Positions 18,648 to 29,484 are shown, counted from the first letter of the stretch. The stretch: DNA of 46,022 bases from Candidatus Melainabacteria bacterium (GCA_016201905.1 JACQBQ010000055.1:1-46022), one strand, 5' to 3'. Translations and numbers: made by a program. The notes: a model not told the origin generated them from the sequence alone.

Positions 18648-20033
18648 TCAACGTATGTGTTTTAAGGTAGTTGAAATAATAGCCAGATAGAAAGAGAAAG
18701 TTAATATATCAAGTAAGGTCGTAATAAATGGAGAACTTGCTGTAGCAGGATCTTTTTTAATGTATTGTAAAAATATTGGAATTGTTGTTCCAAGTAATAC
18801 TGCAAATGTCATTGAACAGCAAAGTGCAAATGCAACTATAAACCCTAAAGATGGTAGATTATGCTGCTGCCAGGCTATAATGCCCGTTAACAGTGCACAT
18901 ATAGAACCTATTAAAAAACCAATTTTTAATTCATGAAAAATATGTTTTAAAGTGTTTTTTAATTCTATGTCACCTGTAACAAGTCCTCTGACAATTATTG
19001 TGGCAGTTTGTCCTCCGACATTTCCTGAAAGCCCAGATAGTAAAGGCATAAATGAAACTGCTATTGGAGCTGAAATTATTGTTTTGTTGTAAGAGGCAAT
19101 TATAAATGCTGCTATTGCTTCACCGATTAGAGTTATTAATAACCATGGCAATCTTGCTCTTACAGCATATGTCACTTTACCTGATATTAGTTCGTCAGAT
19201 GGGAAAGCATCACTGATACCTGAACCCTGATAAATGTCTTCAGTTGTTTCAGTACTTAAGATATCAACAACATCGTCTATTGTCACTATCCCTTTTAGTG
19301 AATTCTCCTCATCAACAATTGGTATGGCAATAAGGTCATACTTTGAAATTGTTTTTGCAACTGTTTCCTGATCGTCTGTTACTTTACATGTAATGATTTC
19401 AGTACCCATATGGCTTGCGACCAGATCATTTAATGGTGCGCAGATAAGGCTTCTTAAGCTGATTACTCCAACAAGTTTATTGCCGTTATCAACAACATAC
19501 AAATAATAGATTTGAGTCTTATATTCTGCTGCTTGTCTGCGAACGTAGTTAAATGCCAAATGAGCAGTCATATCTGATCTTAGTCTTAAAAAATCAGTTG
19601 ACATAATTCCACCTGCAGATTCAGGCGGGTAATGAATTAATTCTTGTACATGTGCTTGCTGAATTGGATCTGGCAAGACTTTTAAGAGCGCTGTTTTTTC
19701 CTCATCAGGTAATTGAATGATTAAATCTGTTGCATCATCAACATCCATTTCAGAAATTATCTGTGCAATTTGTTCTACACCAATAATTTTTAAAAGATCT
19801 TTTTGGGTATCGATGTTTAGTTCAGCAAAAACTTTTCCTGAGTTCTCAAGCTCAAGGAGTTCAAAGCAAGTTACTTTGTCTTTATCGCTCAGATTTTCAA
19901 TTAGTGGAGCCAGGTCTTGAGGGTATAAACCATTTAAGAAATCTTTAAGCTCTTCTCTTTTATTGTTTTTAAGAAGCTTTGTTAATTTTTCTTGTACAGA
20001 AATTTTTTGTTTAACCGCCATAATATCTAGCAT
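18648..20033 (-). CDS. mgtE: Magnesium transporter MgtE
   Basis: 461 residues in MgtE order. An N-terminal helical domain (about 1-140, with MDVDDATDLIIQLPDEEK) precedes a CBS pair (about 145-270, with HYPPESAGGIMSTDFLRLR and IVTIDDVVDILSTE), and five membrane helices follow (from about 290). The pore region PLLSGLSGNVGGQTATI (about 330-345) and a conserved Asp in TTLLDILTF (about 435) are present. MgtE is a Mg2+-gated channel whose cytosolic domains sense intracellular Mg2+. No Shine-Dalgarno is clear at either ATG (MLDIM). A TATGACTATCCGCT segment just upstream resembles the ilvC leader. Confidence 0.95.
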   Translation of the reverse strand: MLDIMAVKQKISVQEKLTKLLKNNKREELKDFLNGLYPQDLAPLIENLSDKDKVTCFELLELENSGKVFAELNIDTQKDLLKIIGVEQIAQIISEMDVDDATDLIIQLPDEEKTALLKVLPDPIQQAHVQELIHYPPESAGGIMSTDFLRLRSDMTAHLAFNYVRRQAAEYKTQIYYLYVVDNGNKLVGVISLRSLICAPLNDLVASHMGTEIITCKVTDDQETVAKTISKYDLIAIPIVDEENSLKGIVTIDDVVDILSTETTEDIYQGSGISDAFPSDELISGKVTYAVRARLPWLLITLIGEAIAAFIIASYNKTIISAPIAVSFMPLLSGLSGNVGGQTATIIVRGLVTGDIELKNTLKHIFHELKIGFLIGSICALLTGIIAWQQHNLPSLGFIVAFALCCSMTFAVLLGTTIPIFLQYIKKDPATASSPFITTLLDILTFSFYLAIISTTLKHIR

Positions 20034-20088
20034 AATACAAAGTAGTACTTAGCGGATAGTCATAATTGGCAGTGGTTATTTTATTCTA

Positions 20089-20790
20089 TTAGTCTCGTGA
20101 GCCATGCTTTGGTATTGTTACTTCAGTTGGCATAGACTTTTCTTGATTGCTGTTCTTTTTTCCTAAAAATGGTGAGGTTCTTTCTCTGACGGCTTGTAAT
20201 ACTTCTTCATCCATAAATAAAAGTCCGTTTGCTTTAGCTGCTGCAATTGCTGCTTTTTGTTCTTCACTGTCTGGTTCTTTCACGATGAATGGAATTAAGC
20301 TATCTAAATCTATAAATCTGTCTGCTACATCTATAAGTTTTGGAGAAGTATTGTTTCTAAAACCTGCAACTTCTACTCTTGCTCCTTTATATGCCACTGC
20401 ATTTACAGCATAAGCAAAATCTTCGTCACCGCTTACTAAAATTGCTGTTTCATATTTACCGCATAAGCCAAGCATATCAACTGCAATCTCAACATCCAGA
20501 TTTGCTTTTTTTGTACCATCTGGAAATATTTTTAGTTCTTTTTGTACAACTCTATAACCATTTCTTCTCATCCAGAGTAAAAATCCTTGTTGCTTTGCTG
20601 CATTCTCATCAACACCTGTGTAGAAGAAAGCTCTAAGCAGTGATCCTCCGTGACATAAAAGCTTCAACAGTTTTGCATAATCAATTTCAATGCCTATTGT
20701 TCTTGCTGCATGAAAAAGATTATTACCGTCTATAAAGATTGCAACTCTACCTCTTGAGGTTTGGCCAGTTGGGTTTAATATATTTTCCAC
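20089..20790 (-). CDS. LabA-type NYN domain protein (DUF88), putative RNase
   Basis: 233 residues with a NYN (PIN-like) domain in the first 160. The predicted metal-binding acidic residues are D21 (FIDGNNLF), D99 (KANLDVEIAVDML), and D122 and D124 (LVSGDEDFAYA). NYN proteins are probably nucleases; LabA of cyanobacteria belongs to this family and affects circadian gene expression, but no clock genes are seen here. The start is GTG (20788-20790) with AAGGAG 8 nt upstream (20799-20804). It lies between metG and mgtE on the same strand. The last 50 residues are polar and probably flexible. The cellular target is unknown. Confidence 0.88.
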   Translation of the reverse strand: MENILNPTGQTSRGRVAIFIDGNNLFHAARTIGIEIDYAKLLKLLCHGGSLLRAFFYTGVDENAAKQQGFLLWMRRNGYRVVQKELKIFPDGTKKANLDVEIAVDMLGLCGKYETAILVSGDEDFAYAVNAVAYKGARVEVAGFRNNTSPKLIDVADRFIDLDSLIPFIVKEPDSEEQKAAIAAAKANGLLFMDEEVLQAVRERTSPFLGKKNSNQEKSMPTEVTIPKHGSRD

Positions 20791-20849
20791 TGTAATTACT
20801 CCTTAAATATTGATCTGAATATATATATTTTATTTTAAATATAAGAGCT

Positions 20850-22406
20850 TTAGTTACTTTTTTGCTCTTCTACTCTTGGGAAAATTGGTTTTCCTTCTTT
20901 AACCGTAAAGCTGGCCTTTAGCTTTTTCCAACCAACTTTTTTCCACTCATTATTCTCATCTAGTCTATCACACCCAAGCTGATTGTACATTTTAAGACTA
21001 GTTTCTGGGATAAAAGGGCTTACCAGGATACTAATATTCCTCAAGATTTCTAAGGTTTCGTAAAGACAGCATTTTGCTTTGTCTTTTTCATTGTTTTTTA
21101 TTAATTTCCAGGGTTCCAGGTTATTAAATGCCTTATTTGTAGCATCAACTAGCTGCCAAAGGGAATCCAGAGCTTCCTTTAACTCTAGGTTATCCATATG
21201 GCTTTCAAAGTTATTAATTGTTGAAACAGTTTTTTCTTTCAAACTAAGAATATTGTCTAAGCCAGGTTCTTCAATTACGCCGTTAAAATTTTTATTTACC
21301 AGGTTCAGCGCTCTGTTTAAAAGGTTTCCTAGATTATTAGCCAGATCAGAATTAATTCTATTTATAAAATTATCTCTTGAAAAGTCACCGTCTTTCCCAA
21401 AAGAAATTTCTCTTAAAAAATAAAACCTTACAGCATCTGTACCAAATTCATTTATAAGCTCATGCGGATTAATAATATTACCCGTTGTTTTTCCCATCTT
21501 TTCACCATCTTTAGTTAAAAACCCATGTCCAAAAACTTTTTTTGGCAGAGGCAGATTTGCAGACATTAACATGCAAGGCCAGTAAACTGCATGAAAACGC
21601 AAAATATCTTTTCCAATGATGTGAACAGAACAAGGCCAATATTTTTTAATAGCATTTTCAACTTTTGAGTTTTCTGTGTCATCTAAGAGTCCTGAGATAT
21701 AACCAAGCAGTGCATCAAACCAGACATAAATAGTTTGCTTGGAATCATTTGGTATTGGTATTCCCCAGCTGACAGATTGCCTTGAGATTGGAAAATCTTT
21801 TAATCCTTCTTTTACCCAGCCAAGCACTTCATTTTTTCTGTGGGAAGGTTGTATAAAGTCTGGATTCTCTTCGAAATGCTTGACTAATTTGTCTTGGTAT
21901 TTTGATAATGCAAAAAAATAATTTTTTTCTTTATATTCCTGAGCTTTCAGTTTATGAATAGGGCAAATCTTTCCATCCAGAAGTTCTTTCTCTGATTTAA
22001 AGTCTTCACATGCTTCGCAGTATAGACCTTCATAATCAGCTTCGTATATATCACCTCTTTTAAAGACTACATTAAAAAATTCCTGAACAATTAGTTCATG
22101 TTTTTTTGATGTTGTTCTGGAAAACTTATTATATTTTATGTTTAATAATTTCCACAGTTCTTGAAATTTACCAGTGATAAAATCACAATGCTCCTGAGGT
22201 AGCAATTTTTGTTCAAGTGCTGATTTAAATATTTTTTGTCCGTGCTCATCAGTCCCGGTAAGAAAACATACATCATAACCTCTTAATCTTTTGTACCGTG
22301 CAATGCAGTCACATGCAATGGTTGTATAGGCACTGCCTATGTGCGGGACATCATTTACATAGTAAAGAGGAGAAGTTATATAAAACTTATTATTTTCTCG
22401 AGACAC
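20850..22406 (-). CDS. metG: Methionine--tRNA ligase
   Basis: Class I aminoacyl-tRNA synthetase that charges tRNA-Met. The HIGH signature appears as PHIGSAYT (H22), the KMSKS loop as GEKMGKTTG (around residue 300), and the connective peptide holds GLYCEACEDF and a C-x2-H pair (CPIHK) as a zinc knuckle. An anticodon-binding helical domain follows. At 518 residues it is the short form without a C-terminal EMAP-like tRNA-binding domain. The start is GTG (22404-22406) with only a weak binding site. It lies 32 nt downstream of sepF on the same strand. Confidence 0.96.
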   Translation of the reverse strand: MSRENNKFYITSPLYYVNDVPHIGSAYTTIACDCIARYKRLRGYDVCFLTGTDEHGQKIFKSALEQKLLPQEHCDFITGKFQELWKLLNIKYNKFSRTTSKKHELIVQEFFNVVFKRGDIYEADYEGLYCEACEDFKSEKELLDGKICPIHKLKAQEYKEKNYFFALSKYQDKLVKHFEENPDFIQPSHRKNEVLGWVKEGLKDFPISRQSVSWGIPIPNDSKQTIYVWFDALLGYISGLLDDTENSKVENAIKKYWPCSVHIIGKDILRFHAVYWPCMLMSANLPLPKKVFGHGFLTKDGEKMGKTTGNIINPHELINEFGTDAVRFYFLREISFGKDGDFSRDNFINRINSDLANNLGNLLNRALNLVNKNFNGVIEEPGLDNILSLKEKTVSTINNFESHMDNLELKEALDSLWQLVDATNKAFNNLEPWKLIKNNEKDKAKCCLYETLEILRNISILVSPFIPETSLKMYNQLGCDRLDENNEWKKVGWKKLKASFTVKEGKPIFPRVEEQKSN

Positions 22407-22438
22407 GAGCTATATTCTAGCAGTTGTCAATTTTTAAT

Positions 22439-23011
22439 TTAAAATATTGAACTTTTCTTTGCTGGCTCTGCAGCGTATTGAAGTTGTTGTTCTTTTTCTG
22501 CTTCGACTCTGCGTCCCCAGAAAGCATCTTTTAATGCTCTTGATTCATTTGACTCGGTGTTTATAGTGAAATTATTTGGTGCAAAAATGAAAACTCCTTG
22601 TCCAACTCTTTGTTGGTGCCCGTCAAGAGCATGGGTTGCTCCGGATAAAAAGTCAACCACGCGCTGAGACTGTTCTGTGTCCAGGTATTGAAGATTTAAT
22701 ACTACAGATCTCCTGCATCTTAACTCTTCAACTATTTCTAATGCTTCATCAAATGATCTTGGCTCAATAACTACTACTTCGCTTTGTGGCGTTAGACTTG
22801 GATGTTGTATCACGTTTGTAATCTCCCTGTTTCCTTTTAATTGATCATAAACGATATCTTTATCTTTTTTATGACTTGGCTTTAAAGAACGACCAGATTG
22901 TAACCCTTCTTGTTCCTCCATTTTCCATAGCCCGTCAAAATCATCTGAATCATATACGTCTATATCTGAGCCTCCGTACCACATTTTTCTTATTCTTTCT
23001 ACTATGCTCAA
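22439..23011 (-). CDS. sepF: Cell division protein SepF
   Basis: SepF binds FtsZ and anchors the Z-ring to the membrane in Firmicutes, Actinobacteria and Cyanobacteria (Cdv2). The N-terminus MSIVERIRKMWYG can form the membrane-binding amphipathic helix. A polar linker follows, and the SepF core includes VVVIEPRSFDEALEIVEELR, SVVLNLQYLDTEQSQRVVDF and GQGVFIFAPNNF. The start is TTG (23009-23011) with AGGAGGG 7 nt upstream (23019-23025), which is decisive. yggS lies 23 nt upstream, the usual yggS-sepF pairing. The absence of an ATG may limit expression; this is inference. Confidence 0.95.
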   Translation of the reverse strand: MSIVERIRKMWYGGSDIDVYDSDDFDGLWKMEEQEGLQSGRSLKPSHKKDKDIVYDQLKGNREITNVIQHPSLTPQSEVVVIEPRSFDEALEIVEELRCRRSVVLNLQYLDTEQSQRVVDFLSGATHALDGHQQRVGQGVFIFAPNNFTINTESNESRALKDAFWGRRVEAEKEQQLQYAAEPAKKSSIF

Positions 23012-23034
23012 TTTCTTACCCTCCTGATTTATTA

Positions 23035-23709
23035 TTAATTACTAAAAATTGCTCTTCCAATCCTGACCATGGTTGATCCACATTCAATTGCTGTTAAATA
23101 GTCGTTTGACATCCCCATTGAGAGTTCCTTTAAATTACATATATTTTCTTTGTTTAATTCATCTCTCAGGCTATGAAGACCCAGAAAGCAATCTTTTATA
23201 GTTTTTTTATCTTCTGTTTTTGGTGCCAGTGTCATAAGTCCTTGAATATTTATATTTGGAAGATTGAGCAAGGTTTTCAAACTACTTTTTAATTCATCTT
23301 TGTTGAAACCAGCTTTTTGGGCTTCTTGTGAAATATTTACTTGCAGCAAAATATTTTGTGTAAGCCCCTTTGAATTAGCTATTTTATTTATGATTTCAGC
23401 TAGCTCAACTGAATCTACAGAGTGAATAAGGAAAAATTTGCCGACTACATACTTTGCCTTATTTTTCTGAAGCCTCCCAATTAAGTGCCATTGAATTAAA
23501 TTTTTAGAATTTTCATTCTGAAGTTTTCGGGATAGTTTTTCTATTGCATCTTGTACGTAACTTTCACCAAAGTCACGAATGCCTAGATTATATGCTTCAA
23601 GAGTCTGTTGCCAGTTTGCGTATTTAGTTACAGCAATAATCTTGACCTTGTTACTACCTATTTGTTCCTTGATTTTTGTTAGGTTTTCTTTTATACCCAC
23701 AGCATTCAA
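23035..23709 (-). CDS. yggS: Pyridoxal phosphate homeostasis protein (YggS/PROSC family)
   Basis: 224-residue single-domain PLP-binding protein with the alanine-racemase-like barrel. PLP lysine is in IIAVTKYA, and FGESYVQDA, IQWHLIGRLQKNKAK, IHSVDS, LLQVNISQEAQKAGF and LSMGMSNDYLTAIECGSTMVRIGRAIF are family motifs. It acts in PLP homeostasis and is not an amino acid racemase by itself. The first possible start is TTG (23707-23709); a GTG three codons later is an alternative, and no good Shine-Dalgarno distinguishes them. It heads the run yggS-sepF-metG. Confidence 0.95.
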   Translation of the reverse strand: MNAVGIKENLTKIKEQIGSNKVKIIAVTKYANWQQTLEAYNLGIRDFGESYVQDAIEKLSRKLQNENSKNLIQWHLIGRLQKNKAKYVVGKFFLIHSVDSVELAEIINKIANSKGLTQNILLQVNISQEAQKAGFNKDELKSSLKTLLNLPNINIQGLMTLAPKTEDKKTIKDCFLGLHSLRDELNKENICNLKELSMGMSNDYLTAIECGSTMVRIGRAIFSN

Positions 23710-23781
23710 TTTTTTTTTGTAGTAACTTTCTTTAACTTATTTAGGATTAATAACAAGTCCAAAATTTATACTGCAATATAT

Positions 23782-23810
23782 AGAATCACGAACTTTAGAT
23801 AACTTGTCAA
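23782..23810 (-). promoter_or_regulatory. Candidate promoter of yggS-sepF
   Basis: On the minus strand a perfect -35 TTGACA (23805-23810) is followed after 17 bp by GATTCT (23782-23787), a poor -10. An alternative AT-rich -10 (TATATA) lies too far away at about 22 bp spacing. The position, about 75 bp before yggS, is reasonable. Confidence 0.35.
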
Positions 23811-23974
23811 GAGTAATAAATACTTACGTTACGTTTTAAGCTCTAGCTTGCTTATAGAAAACGTTTTTCATACTTAAATTAAAAACATTGAATTAAAGAT
23901 AATTGGCATTTTTAGGCCGACTTTGGCCCAATTTAAATGTTATTGTGCTTGGGTTAAACTCTGTTTCATGTAGC

Positions 23975-24223
23975 TTACTTTTTAAATAGGATTTTGGGCA
24001 ATTTACCCTGAGTAAAGGCTCTTTTCATAATGTCAACGACATTATTGTTATCTTGCTTACATATTGATGCTTCTTGTAGTAGGGATTTTGAATCTTCAAA
24101 TAACAAATCTAAAACTTCTTCTTGAGTATTAAGAGTCTTATCAATATTGTCTAAGCGTTCTTTTAACAATTCAATTTGTGTCCTTATATTTTTGAGGTTT
24201 TTAATTTGGGTGTTTTCATTCAT
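23975..24223 (-). CDS. Small coiled-coil protein of unknown function
   Basis: 82 residues, no signal or membrane segment. Residues 5-50 show heptad-like spacing (IKNLKNIRTQIELLKERLDN...TLNTQEEVLDLLF), so a coiled coil is likely. A basic tail ends in KLPKILFKK. It follows a 63-residue helical gene after 36 nt on the same strand, which supports both being real. The ribosome binding site is weak. No family recognised. Confidence 0.55.
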   Translation of the reverse strand: MNENTQIKNLKNIRTQIELLKERLDNIDKTLNTQEEVLDLLFEDSKSLLQEASICKQDNNNVVDIMKRAFTQGKLPKILFKK

Positions 24224-24259
24224 TCTTTTTTATCTGTAATTTTGACTGGGCTTTAAAAT

Positions 24260-24451
24260 CTAAAAATCTAATTCTTTTTGAAGTCTTTCTTCTTCAAGTC
24301 TTATAAACTCAAGTTTTCTACAAATATTTGTAAGGGTGTCTGCCTTATCATTTACAATTTCATAGTTAGTTGTTAACTGTGCAGCTTTCATTTGATAAAT
24401 AAGCAACTCAGCTTCTGAAATTAAATCTTCTTTTATTTCTCTTAGGCACAT
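24260..24451 (-). CDS. Small helical protein of unknown function
   Basis: 63 residues, strongly charged and helical (AAQLTTNYEIV...LEFIRLEEERLQKELDF). It starts at an ATG divergent from ilvC and is followed by a second small coiled-coil gene. No clear Shine-Dalgarno sequence. The pair may encode interacting proteins, but nothing in the sequence shows the role. Confidence 0.5.
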   Translation of the reverse strand: MCLREIKEDLISEAELLIYQMKAAQLTTNYEIVNDKADTLTNICRKLEFIRLEEERLQKELDF

Positions 24452-24501
24452 ATAATTTTTTCTCGCTCAATTAAAATCTTGCCCTTTAAGGTAAATTAAT
24501 A

Positions 24502-24553
24502 AACCCAACTAATGGATTGGTAGTTTAGGTCTATCCCTACCTAAAGATGGGTT
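24502..24553. promoter_or_regulatory. Nested inverted repeats upstream of ilvC
   Basis: TTTAGGT (24524-24530) pairs perfectly with ACCTAAA (24539-24545) around an eight-base loop. An outer pair AACCCA (24502-24507) and TGGGTT (24548-24553) encloses it. The structure ends just upstream of the ilvC promoter and lies between divergent genes, so it may be an operator or a terminator-like barrier. Confidence 0.4.
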
Positions 24554-24575
24554 AATACAAAAAAATAAAGAGGTT

Positions 24576-24584
24576 TGCTATGAT
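24576..24584 (+). promoter_or_regulatory. Extended -10 promoter of ilvC
   Basis: TGCTATGAT matches an extended -10 (TGnTATAAT with one change) about 35 bp before the ilvC ATG. The -35 position (24556-24561, TACAAA) is weak, as is usual with an extended -10. GGAG at 24609-24612 is the ribosome binding site. Confidence 0.5.
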
Positions 24585-24586
24585 AA

Positions 24587-26715
<2,129 letters not shown>

Positions 26716-26717
<2 letters not shown>

Positions 26718-26738
26718 TACTATCTTTAAGATGGTATT
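26716..26738 (+). terminator. Hairpin directly after the glycosyltransferase gene
   Basis: AATACTATCT (26716-26725) pairs with AGATGGTATT (26729-26738) with one G-T pair and a three-base loop, starting within the stop codon. There is no run of T after it, so it may be an attenuator or an RNA-stability hairpin instead of a full terminator. Confidence 0.35.
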
Positions 26739-26747
26739 ATATTTAAT

Positions 26748-27059
26748 GTGAAATTATCTCTAAAAAATGGTTTATTTCTTGGTTTGTTAGTAGGTGTTGC
26801 TTCTGCATTTTTATATGCTCCAAAAGCTGGAAAAGAACTTCGTGAAGAACTTAAAGACAAAGCCAGTAATGTTCCATATCACTTTTTAAATTTGCTTGAA
26901 AGTTTAGTTGATCTTGCAGTTTCAGTACTGGACTTTGCAAAAGAAGCCTTTCGGGAGCAAAAAGATAAATTATCTCATGCAGTTACGACAGGCATAAATG
27001 CAGCAAAAGAAAAATCCGGTGAGCTTAGAAAATTTGCAGGTAATATAACTTCAGGATAA
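26748..27059 (+). CDS. YtxH-like small membrane protein
   Basis: 103 residues with one N-terminal membrane helix (NGLFLGLLVGVASAFLYAP) followed directly by KAGKELREELKDK, the hallmark of YtxH-domain (gas-vesicle-like) proteins. The remainder is amphipathic and charged. The start is GTG at 26748, since the ATG two bases earlier is in another frame. A second, related gene follows after an intervening DUF948-like gene. YtxH proteins are often stress-associated, but their role is not known. Confidence 0.8.
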   Translation: MKLSLKNGLFLGLLVGVASAFLYAPKAGKELREELKDKASNVPYHFLNLLESLVDLAVSVLDFAKEAFREQKDKLSHAVTTGINAAKEKSGELRKFAGNITSG

Positions 27060-27075
27060 AAAGAATTGCTTGATC

Positions 27076-27426
27076 ATGTCTGATTTTAATTTAATAGTTG
27101 TTATTTCATTGGCTGTGCTTGCTTTTTTTTCCTTATGCTTGTTTGCTATATTGATTCCAGTAGCTATGCAGCTTTCTAAGACTTTGAGCTCAGTCCAGTA
27201 TTTATTGGACACTATTAATTATTTTGGACCTGAAGTTAAAGATTTTAAAGAAACTTTACAGAGTGTTAAAAGTGTTGTGCAGAAAGGTACTAAAAACATT
27301 GAGTCTAATGTTGATGAAGCAGGCATATTTGTAGCATCTTCTGCATATGGAATCCTAACTGGGGTTAAGGAATATTTGTCTAGTTACAAAACAAGTGAAA
27401 ACGGTTACAATAATAAGACTAAGTAA
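27076..27426 (+). CDS. DUF948-like small membrane protein
   Basis: About 116 residues from the ATG at 27076 (an in-frame TTG at 27070 adds two residues). One N-terminal hydrophobic helix (LIVVISLAVLAFFSLCLFAIL), then a helical amphipathic stretch (VQYLLDTINYFGPEVKDFKETLQSVK) like DUF948/YtxG proteins, which occur next to YtxH genes in many bacteria. The flanking YtxH-like genes support the call. The function is unknown. Confidence 0.65.
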   Translation: MSDFNLIVVISLAVLAFFSLCLFAILIPVAMQLSKTLSSVQYLLDTINYFGPEVKDFKETLQSVKSVVQKGTKNIESNVDEAGIFVASSAYGILTGVKEYLSSYKTSENGYNNKTK

Positions 27427-27438
27427 GGGGTGAAAGTG

Positions 27439-27747
27439 ATGTCAAAAGAAGAAGGAAGCATTTTAAAGTTTTTATTTGGAATGGTTTCAGGAGTGGTTAC
27501 TGGTATAGTCTTTGGTCTGCTTGTAGCTCCGAAACCAGGTAAGGAAATCAGGGAAGAATTGGCGAGCAAATCAAAAGAACTAAAGGATCTTACTAAGGAT
27601 AAGTTTGTAGAACTCCAAGAGATAAGTAAAGGGCAGGCAGTTAAAGTTGCAAGCACGTTTCAGGAAAAAGCAAGTAAAATAAGTTCTAAACTAGATGAGC
27701 TAGCAAAACGCAGCAGTGATGTTTTAATACAAGATGAAATACAGTAA
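27439..27747 (+). CDS. YtxH-like small membrane protein, second copy
   Basis: About 102 residues from the ATG at 27439, which has AGGGG about 9 nt upstream; an in-frame GTG at 27430 is less likely. The helix FLFGMVSGVVTGIVFGLLVAP is followed by KPGKEIREEL, as in the first copy (KAGKELREEL). The tail is charged and helical with repeated Lys/Ser. It overlaps the next gene by 14 nt, so the set is a single operon. Confidence 0.8.
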   Translation: MSKEEGSILKFLFGMVSGVVTGIVFGLLVAPKPGKEIREELASKSKELKDLTKDKFVELQEISKGQAVKVASTFQEKASKISSKLDELAKRSSDVLIQDEIQ

Positions 27748-28504
27748 ATCAGAAATCAGAATTCTTTTTTTGTTTTTTTTATTGTTAGCTCAAACTTTTT
27801 CATGCATAGCTCAAGAAGCAGATTTGAAATTAAGAGTTCCATTAGAATCCAAAGGATTTGAAGAGAATATTCCATCTTCAATTGATATAAAAAAACTTCC
27901 TAATTTCCCCAATAGTTTAAATAAAAAAAGTCCAGTGCATAAAGTGTCGGCAAGTGCTAGTACTATTCCAGTAGATACTAGGCTTAGATTGTCAGTTGAT
28001 ACTTTTATAGATGCAAAAACTTCTATGGTCGGAGATTATTTTAAGGCACATGTTTTAGAAGATTTTTATATTCCAACTGATCCCCCCCAGTTAATCGTTT
28101 CAAAAGGATCATGGGTAAGAGGAAGAATTAGTTATTTAAAAAGACCAAATATATTTAGCATGGCTGGAAAGATTGGCCTGCATTTATATCAGTTAGTTAC
28201 CCCGTTAAGCGAAGTCGCGACACTGGATGCTGAGCTTGATGTACAAAAAGGTGTAGTAAATAATGAAGGCTTACTAGATCCAATGACAAACTTTGGCACA
28301 AAAGCTATAGAGCCTACACAGATGCTTCTTGATAGTAGCCAGGGAAGGATAATTTCAGTAGCTACATTAGGTACACCTGTTATTGGAACTCTAATTGCTG
28401 GCACTCTTACAGCGCTTTTTTCACAGGGTGACAATATTACTCTTAACAGGGGTCAGGAATTGCAGATTGTTTTACAGAAAGATCTTCAACTGACAGTAGA
28501 CTAA
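27734..28504 (+). CDS. Secreted protein of unknown function
   Basis: 256 residues with a signal peptide (ILFLFFLLLAQTFSCIAQ). The mature part has a beta-rich section: TRLRLSVDTFIDAKTSMVGDYF, then LIVSKGSWVRGRISYLK and a C-terminal LNRGQELQIVLQKDLQL. The succession GD.F...V, KGSWVRG and a final L..G..L.I.L recalls the VirB10/TrbI-like beta barrel fold, but no conjugation gene is nearby, so that likeness may be structural only. It closes the YtxH operon, ending 4 nt inside the convergent asparaginase gene. Confidence 0.75.
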   Translation: MKYSKSEIRILFLFFLLLAQTFSCIAQEADLKLRVPLESKGFEENIPSSIDIKKLPNFPNSLNKKSPVHKVSASASTIPVDTRLRLSVDTFIDAKTSMVGDYFKAHVLEDFYIPTDPPQLIVSKGSWVRGRISYLKRPNIFSMAGKIGLHLYQLVTPLSEVATLDAELDVQKGVVNNEGLLDPMTNFGTKAIEPTQMLLDSSQGRIISVATLGTPVIGTLIAGTLTALFSQGDNITLNRGQELQIVLQKDLQLTVD

Positions 28505-29484
28505 AGTAATACTTTAATTTTTCCAACAGTATTTCCTGCATGGTTTTTAATTTCACCTTTTAAAATATTTTCCAAGATGGAATTTTTTATTTCGTTTTCT
28601 TTTAACCAGTTAAGCTTTTTAAGTAATTTTAATATAACAAAGGAACGAATTTTTTGTGAACCATCAGAAATCTTTACTACAGCACTGTTTCCTTTATATG
28701 CGACGGTAATTATACCTTCAGCACCTACTTTTGCTATTAGCCTTTTCTTTGAAGCTTTCATTATTTCTGAATCGATTTGATTTTTCCCACCTACAAAGTA
28801 AGGATTATTAATCATTGCATTAATAATCCGGTGATAGTTTTTATTTTTAGATTGAGTAAAATTTGAAAACATTTTTGCAATGTTTGTTATAGGCAGTGCA
28901 AATGTTGGCACTCCGCAACCATCAGTAGCTGTTGATATATTCTTTGTTTCAGAAAGCTTTTTAATAATATTTAAAATTTCTTTCTGTAGAGGATGAGTTC
29001 TATTTAAATATGTTTTTGGATCCCATCCTTTTTTTTTACAGACATACAACATTCCAAGGTGTTTTCCAGAGCAGTTATTATGTAATGGACTTGGGAGTAT
29101 TTTTTTTCTTATTAAATTATTTCTTTCGATTTCATCCAGTGGTAAGTGGGTTCCACATTTTAAACCTGACAATTGAATAGCATTCTTTTTTAAAAACTTT
29201 TTTAATAACTCAGTGTGTTTTTTAGAGCCTGAATGTGAACCTGATATTACAGCAAGTTCTTTTGAAGTAATTTCAAATTTATTATCATCGTCAGCTACTG
29301 GTATTGCTTGTATTGGTTTTAGGGAAGATCTAAGAAAAACCTTGTCCTCAATACGTCCTTTATGATAAACAACTTTTTTATTATGATTTAATACACAAAT
29401 CCAGCCTTCATGTAAAGTTTCAACAATATCTCCCCTTACTGTAAATGCTAAAAGTTCTGGTTGTGGAAAATTTGCTTTAGTCAT
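28501..29484 (-). CDS. L-asparaginase II family protein
   Basis: 327 residues of the asparaginase II family (PF06089 type, as the Rhizobium etli enzyme), which hydrolyses asparagine to aspartate and ammonia. Motifs seen are FLRSSLKPIQAIPV, VISGSHSGS, LKCGTHLPLD, NNCSGKHLGMLYVCKKKGWDP, THPLQKEI, ATDGCGVPTFALPI and AKVGAEGIITVAYKG. This family is unrelated to the classical type I/II bacterial asparaginases. It has no signal peptide, so it acts in the cytosol. It is a single minus-strand gene between two plus-strand operons. Confidence 0.88.
   Translation of the reverse strand: MTKANFPQPELLAFTVRGDIVETLHEGWICVLNHNKKVVYHKGRIEDKVFLRSSLKPIQAIPVADDDNKFEITSKELAVISGSHSGSKKHTELLKKFLKKNAIQLSGLKCGTHLPLDEIERNNLIRKKILPSPLHNNCSGKHLGMLYVCKKKGWDPKTYLNRTHPLQKEILNIIKKLSETKNISTATDGCGVPTFALPITNIAKMFSNFTQSKNKNYHRIINAMINNPYFVGGKNQIDSEIMKASKKRLIAKVGAEGIITVAYKGNSAVVKISDGSQKIRSFVILKLLKKLNWLKENEIKNSILENILKGEIKNHAGNTVGKIKVLL

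Noticed and set aside
27734-28504. Conjugation protein VirB10/TrbI
   Set aside because: Only a beta-fold pattern is similar; there are no other conjugation genes and the neighbours are YtxH proteins.
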